Part shown: one piece after another, positions 6,301-8,832 of the stretch
Position numbering within the stretch: the first letter of the stretch is position 1
How the letters are laid out: the number at the start of each line of letters is the position of its first letter
DNA from: DATMER01 sp036266195
GTDB taxonomy: Bacteria > Acidobacteriota > Thermoanaerobaculia > Multivoradales > UBA5704
Assembly (NCBI GenBank): GCA_036266195.1
Contig: DATANP010000627.1
Span: 1 to 8,832 of the forward strand
Direction of reading: 5' to 3'
DNA: 8,832 nt
Notes under the pieces: model-generated
What the model was told of the DNA's origin: nothing
The model's database searches: none
The model's input: only the letters and a program-made list of their open reading frames with translations
Position numbers and translations under genes: made by a program

Positions 6301-7890
6301 CTCCACCGCGGGCGCGTCCGGAGATTCGGCCACGCGCTGCTCGATCAGGCCGTGCAGGGTGGAATGCGGCAGATCGACGCGGGTGGCGTTCCACTCGACC
6401 AGCTCGCGGCGGCGTTCGTCGTCGGAGAGGAGCGGCAGCTCGGAGAGGCGCAGACCGGGGTCCGCGGCCACGGCGGCGAGGAGCGTCCGGAAGTGGCCCA
6501 CGAGACGCTGCAGGGTCAAGCGGTCGTAGAGGTCGGAGTTGTATTCGACGAAGCCGTCGAGGCCGTTCTCCGTCTCCGTGAGATAGACCGTCATCTCCAT
6601 CTTGGAGGTGCGGCTGTCGATCGGCACGGCGGCGAGCTTGAGGCCGGAGAGGTTCATGGCCTTGCCCGGCGCGTTGAGCAGGATGAGCATGACCTGGAAG
6701 AGCGGCGTGCGCGCCATGTCGCGCGGCGGGTTCAGCTCGTCCACCAGCTTTTCGAAAGGCACGTCCTGGTACGCGTGGGCGTCGAGCGATACCTCGCGCT
6801 CGCGGGCGAGCAGCTCGCGGAACGTGGGATCGCCGGAGAGGTCGGTGCGCAGCACCAGGGTGTTGGCGAAAAATCCGATCAATCCCTCGATCTCGGGCCG
6901 CCGCCGGTTCGCGATGAGGGTGCCCACCGCGACGTCCTCCTGCGTGGTCCAGTGATGCAACAGCGCCTTGAAGGCGGCGTTGAGCACGATGAACATCGTC
7001 GAGCTTTCGCTCTGCGCCAGCGCCCGGAGGCTGCCCGAAAGCGCCTTGTCGAGCACGAGCGGCACGGCGGCGCCGTTGTGCGTGCGCACGGCCGGGCGCG
7101 GCCGGTCGGTGGGCATCTCCAGCGGCGGCACGGAGGCGAGCTGCCGGCGCCAGTAGGCGAGCTGCTCTTCGAGCACGGCGCCCTGGAGCCATTCGCGCTG
7201 CCAGAGGGCGAAGTCGAGATACTGGATGGGCAGCTCGGGCAGTGGCGAGGGCTGGCCCGCGGCGAACGCGTCGTAGATCGCGGCCAGCTCGCGCGCGAAG
7301 ATGCCCTGGGACCAGCCGTCGTAGGCGATGTGGTGGACGTTGTAGTACAGGAGGTGCTCGGTCTCTCCGGTGCGGTAGAGGCGGCAGCGCATGAGCGGCC
7401 CGAGCGTGAGATCGAACGGCTCCTTGGCGTCGGCCGCGGCCATGCGCAGGGCCTCGCCCCAGGCATCTTCCAGTTTCTCCACCCGATCGCGGACGTCGAG
7501 GAAGGGGACCTCCATGTCCACCACCTGGGCGATGACCTGGGCCGGCGTGCCCTCCTCGGAGCGGAACGTGGTGCGCAGGGTCTCGTGGCGGCGCACCACC
7601 TCGCGCAGGGCGCGCTGCATCACGGCCGGGTCCATCTCGCCGGTGATGCGCAGGGCCTGCGGGATGTTGTACTCCGGGCTCTCGGGTTCGAAATGGTTGA
7701 GGAACCAGAGGCGCTGCTGGGCGAACGAAAGCGGGTGCGACTCCTTCGCGCGGCTCTGGCGCGGGATGCCGGCAGCGGCCGGGGTCTCGGCCGGCTCCTT
7801 CTCCTTCTGCTTCTGGAGCTGCTGGAAGAGCAGGGCCCGCTTCTCCGGCGGAAGCTCCGCAAGGCGCTTGCTGAGGTCGACTGCGCTCAT
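3289..7890 (-). CDS. Single-module NRPS, C(LCL)-A(Gly)-PCP-E-like (1533 aa)
   Basis: Cytoplasmic synthetase that adds one residue to a nonribosomal peptide. Residues 1-35 are a charged helical leader (DLSKRLAELPPEKRALL). The condensation domain (about 52-490) has SFAQQRLWFLN and an intact HHIAYDG (H186, H187, D191) and looks LCL-type. The adenylation domain (about 515-1000) shows LTYREL, YTSGSTGKPKG (660-670), NVYGPTE (795-801), YRTGDLARRLPDG (882-894) and NGKVDRR (989-995). Aligned to GrsA, its specificity residues are D706, I707, L710, Q749, L772, G774, V796, I804, W805, K991 (DILQLGVIWK), close to known glycine codes. The carrier domain (about 1010-1080) has LGGDSL with S1046 as phosphopantetheine site. 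The last domain (about 1098-1525) is epimerase-like but lacks catalytic residues (separate entry). No methyltransferase is inserted between motifs A8 and A9, and there is no thioesterase. ATG 7890 is preferred over an upstream in-frame ATG at 7926 that would overlap the previous gene. Substrate is a code-based prediction. Confidence 0.95.
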   Translation of the reverse strand: MSAVDLSKRLAELPPEKRALLFQQLQKQKEKEPAETPAAAGIPRQSRAKESHPLSFAQQRLWFLNHFEPESPEYNIPQALRITGEMDPAVMQRALREVVRRHETLRTTFRSEEGTPAQVIAQVVDMEVPFLDVRDRVEKLEDAWGEALRMAAADAKEPFDLTLGPLMRCRLYRTGETEHLLYYNVHHIAYDGWSQGIFARELAAIYDAFAAGQPSPLPELPIQYLDFALWQREWLQGAVLEEQLAYWRRQLASVPPLEMPTDRPRPAVRTHNGAAVPLVLDKALSGSLRALAQSESSTMFIVLNAAFKALLHHWTTQEDVAVGTLIANRRRPEIEGLIGFFANTLVLRTDLSGDPTFRELLAREREVSLDAHAYQDVPFEKLVDELNPPRDMARTPLFQVMLILLNAPGKAMNLSGLKLAAVPIDSRTSKMEMTVYLTETENGLDGFVEYNSDLYDRLTLQRLVGHFRTLLAAVAADPGLRLSELPLLSDDERRRELVEWNATRVDLPHSTLHGLIEQRVAESPDAPAVEMEGTVLTYRELNERANRLARHLRRLGVGPETLVGVAMERSLEMLISVLAVLKSDGAYVPLDPEYPLERLAYMLEDSGLPVLLTQERLIEKLPKSSARTVAVDRDAKVIDSESGEPLAPLADPANVAYMIYTSGSTGKPKGVLVTHASVVNFLLSMSRKPGLTSSDVLLAVTTLSFDIAGLELYLPLVVGAKVILVSRDTTQAGEQLAEVIDRRGVTAMQATPATWRLLLGAGWLGNRNLRILCGGEALPRDLASQILGACGSLWNVYGPTEATIWSMLDEVGQEGPITIGRPLENTDIYMLSQRLNPVPVGVPGELLIGGAGLARGYRGRPDLAAERFIPHPFAEEPGARLYRTGDLARRLPDGRVEFLGRIDHQVKVRGFRIELGDIEAALAAHPSIAQAVVVAREDTPGNKRLAAYLVASGEAPSVTDLRAYLKEKLPEYMIPALFTFLEAMPLTPNGKVDRRALPAPDKSAAAREYVAPRDEKETFFCELWQELLGMERVGINDDFFELGGDSLLVIRVVTKANKAAMGITTKQVFQHRTVAELAAVAGTTEILAEQDVITGPKPFTPAELHFLELRHANPDYHSIGTLLEPKEGDLDLALFAAALEHSMLRHDNLRVRVEPAPRLVIDPPGAPINLLRVDLSALPEDKRFPTMAAAIRSQVISFTMTEGNLVRTVAYDFEPGKVRYLFMTAHFMAADVGSWQILLDDVDAAYRRLEEGKPIEIFRKTTSAKQWAERLAERAQPGGMPQQERDYWLAQAPLNPPQFPMNHDLGPNDWISAKIERAELDLEESNILLQQVPRFHGVQIDAILVTAILSAFEGWIGSRSLPILLLGHGREALYDDMDLTRTIGWFNTIYPVLLDMGPNPNLVESARELNRQLRRVPHGGTGYGILRYLSNDPDIAGHLAKALEPQVFFNYMGPDNAKELGRLKKIQNFGGYHQDRTTKRMCPITIGGHIIEDKVLIKWEYNTNLHKQETIQPLARRCEEVLRWFVQDYRARA
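3292..4614 (-). other. Degenerate epimerization-type domain at the NRPS C-terminus
   Basis: This part of the NRPS (residues about 1093-1533) belongs to the epimerization branch of the condensation superfamily. The later family motifs are preserved: HGRE (1368-1371), RTIGWFNTIYPV (1381-1392), a GTGYGILRYL block (1420-1429, family 'GxGYGxLRYL') and VFFNYMG (1447-1453, family 'xxFNYLG'). The first motif, normally PIQRWF, is only PAELHF (1101-1106). The HHxxxDG catalytic motif aligns without gaps to H1226-F1227-M-A-A-D1231-V1232, followed by GSWQIL against the usual VSWRIL, so the second His and the Gly are replaced. The Glu that opens EGHGRE in active epimerases is L1366. Both replaced side chains (His and Glu) are assigned to catalysis in the TycA/GrsA epimerases. 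The domain is therefore predicted to fold but not to epimerize. Confidence 0.8.
3308..3311 (-). promoter_or_regulatory. Ribosome binding site of the methyltransferase, inside the NRPS coding end
   Basis: AGGA on the minus strand lies 5 bases before the GTG at 3302-3300. A second in-frame GTG two codons later (3296-3294) is less well spaced. Because site and start lie within the last codons of the NRPS gene, translation of the methyltransferase is probably coupled to termination of the synthetase at 3291-3289. Confidence 0.5.
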
Positions 7891-7898
7891 GAAAACCG

Positions 7899-7904
7899 TC
7901 TCCT
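7899..7904 (-). promoter_or_regulatory. Ribosome binding site of the single-module NRPS
   Basis: AGGAGA on the minus strand lies within the 19-base gap after the upstream NRPS stop (TAG, 7912-7910) and 8 bases before ATG 7890. It decides between this start and an in-frame ATG at 7926, which has no comparable site and would add 12 residues unlike NRPS N-termini. Confidence 0.65.
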
Positions 7905-7909
7905 GTGTC

Positions 7910-8832
7910 CTATTCCAGCTCGGCAAGCAGCCGGAGAAGCATCTCTTCGTCGGCCCGTTCCAGGCCCTTCTGAACGATGGTTTCGGCGAGGCCCGCCACG
8001 GTCGGGGTGTTGAACATCGAGCGCAGGGGAAGCTCCACGCCGAAGGCCTCCTGCACGCGCGAGAGCACCTGGGTCGCCATCAGCGAATGGCCGCCCAGCT
8101 CGAAGAAGTTGTCCGTGGCTCCCACGCGCTCGACGCGCAGCACCTCGGCCCAGATCGCGGCGAGCTTCGCCTGCACCTCGCCCTCGGGCGCCACGTACTC
8201 CCGGCCCAGCTCCGGCCTGCCGCCGCCGGGCGCGGGCAGGGCCTTGCGGTCCACTTTGCCGTTCGGCGTCAGGGGTAGTGCGGGCAGGGCCACGAAGTGG
8301 GACGGGATCATGTAGTCGGGCAGCTCCTCGCGAAGCGCCGCCCGCAGGTTGCCGACGCTCGCGGCTTGCCCCTCGGCAGCCACGTAGTACGCGGCGAGCT
8401 GCGCTTCCTCCCTGACAACGACCACGCACTGCGCCACGGCCGGATGCCGGGCGAGCGCGGCCTCGATCTCTCCCAGCTCGATACGGTAGCCGCGCACCTT
8501 GACCTGGAAATCGGTGCGGCCCACGTAGACTGTGCGGCCGTCGCGCAGATGCCGTGCGAGGTCGCCCGTGCGATAGAGGCGTGATCCAAGAACCTGACTG
8601 AATGGATCGGGCACGAAGCGCTCGGCCGTCAGCTCGGGTCGCTTGAGATAACCCCGCGCCACGCCCGCGCCGCCGAGGTACAGCTCGCCGGCCACGCCGA
8701 CCGGCACGGGGTTGAAGTGGCGGTCGAGCAGGTAGAGGCCGGTGTTGTCGATCGGTTTTCCAATCGGGACGGAGCCGCCCGGACCGGCCGGCACCTTCAC
8801 GGGCTCGACGGTCGACCAGATCGTGGTCTCGG
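7910..8832 (-). CDS. NRPS, C-terminal part: end of A domain plus PCP (306 aa visible, 5' end outside window)
   Basis: The frame is open to the right edge and enters inside adenylation motif A5, of which 'ETTIW' is visible. It continues through A6 (GELYLGGAGVARGY, 48-61 of the visible part), A7 (RLYRTGDLARHL, 84-95... approximately), A8 (VKVRGYRIELGEIE, about 110-123) and A10 (NGKVDRKAL, 190-198, with the catalytic Lys at 192). A carrier protein follows at about 210-285, with LGGHSL and the phosphopantetheine Ser at 249. GGHS is the form usual before a condensation domain, and the next gene indeed opens with an LCL-type C domain. The protein ends in a short acidic helix (ADEEMLLRLLAELE, 293-306), which could help docking to the next synthetase. 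Of the specificity code only I, W and K at the last three positions are visible; these occur in glycine and cysteine codes among others, so no substrate is called. An internal GTG at 8800 is not the start. Confidence 0.93.
   Translation of the reverse strand, partial: ETTIWSTVEPVKVPAGPGGSVPIGKPIDNTGLYLLDRHFNPVPVGVAGELYLGGAGVARGYLKRPELTAERFVPDPFSQVLGSRLYRTGDLARHLRDGRTVYVGRTDFQVKVRGYRIELGEIEAALARHPAVAQCVVVVREEAQLAAYYVAAEGQAASVGNLRAALREELPDYMIPSHFVALPALPLTPNGKVDRKALPAPGGGRPELGREYVAPEGEVQAKLAAIWAEVLRVERVGATDNFFELGGHSLMATQVLSRVQEAFGVELPLRSMFNTPTVAGLAETIVQKGLERADEEMLLRLLAELE

Noticed and set aside
6421..7740. Whether the first C domain is a dual epimerization/condensation domain
   Set aside because: I see no second extended His motif near its N-terminus, and the sequence around SFAQQRLWFLN and HHIAYDGWS fits the LCL type. 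It follows a GGHS carrier, not an E domain.
7891..7926. Longer NRPS start at ATG 7926, adding 12 residues
   Set aside because: It would overlap the previous gene's stop and has no good ribosome binding site. AGGAGA lies just before ATG 7890, and the protein from 7890 starts like other NRPS leaders.
3373..8013. A very long open frame (about 1546 codons) on the plus strand opposite the NRPS genes
   Set aside because: Its translation is rich in Arg, Gly, His, Glu and Val with no recognisable domains. It mirrors the codon bias of the GC-rich NRPS gene, which shows all expected motifs on the other strand.

Overview
The window is GC-rich and densely coded, and every gene lies on the minus strand, so transcription runs from the right edge to the left. 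It is the downstream part of a nonribosomal peptide synthetase (NRPS) operon. In order: the C-terminal end of an NRPS (adenylation domain plus carrier protein, 5' end outside the window); a complete one-module NRPS of 1533 residues; a stand-alone NRPS-type methyltransferase; a major facilitator superfamily (MFS) exporter; and the start of a secreted or outer-membrane DUF5916/CBM9-like protein that runs off the left edge. Gaps are 19, -14, 8 and 31 bases, each gene has a purine-rich ribosome binding site, and no promoter or terminator is visible. The genes are probably co-transcribed from a promoter beyond the right edge.

The assembly-line logic can be read directly. The upstream NRPS ends in a carrier protein with a GGHS phosphopantetheine site. 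It hands its chain to the complete module, which is C(LCL type)-A-PCP-E-like. By alignment to GrsA, the A domain shows the ten-residue code D-I-L-Q-L-G-V-I-W-K, which matches the published glycine codes closely. The PCP carries GGDS, the form usual before an epimerase. The last domain is clearly of the epimerization family in its C-terminal motifs, but it has lost the second His of HHxxxDG (now Phe) and the Glu of EGHGRE (now Leu). Epimerizing glycine would also be pointless. Directly after it, and overlapping it by 14 bases, comes a free-standing protein that resembles the N-methyltransferase domain normally embedded inside A domains. My leading hypothesis is that the dead E-like domain is a non-catalytic platform that presents the glycyl- or peptidyl-carrier to the trans-acting methyltransferase, giving an N-methylglycine (sarcosine) residue. 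No thioesterase is seen, so the release step is either elsewhere or unusual.

The exporter probably carries the product across the inner membrane. The DUF5916 protein has a signal peptide and would act in the periplasm or outer membrane, which implies a Gram-negative-type envelope. DUF5916 proteins beside high-GC NRPS genes suggest Acidobacteriota or a similar soil lineage (Gemmatimonadota, Myxococcota), but the sequence alone does not settle the taxonomy.
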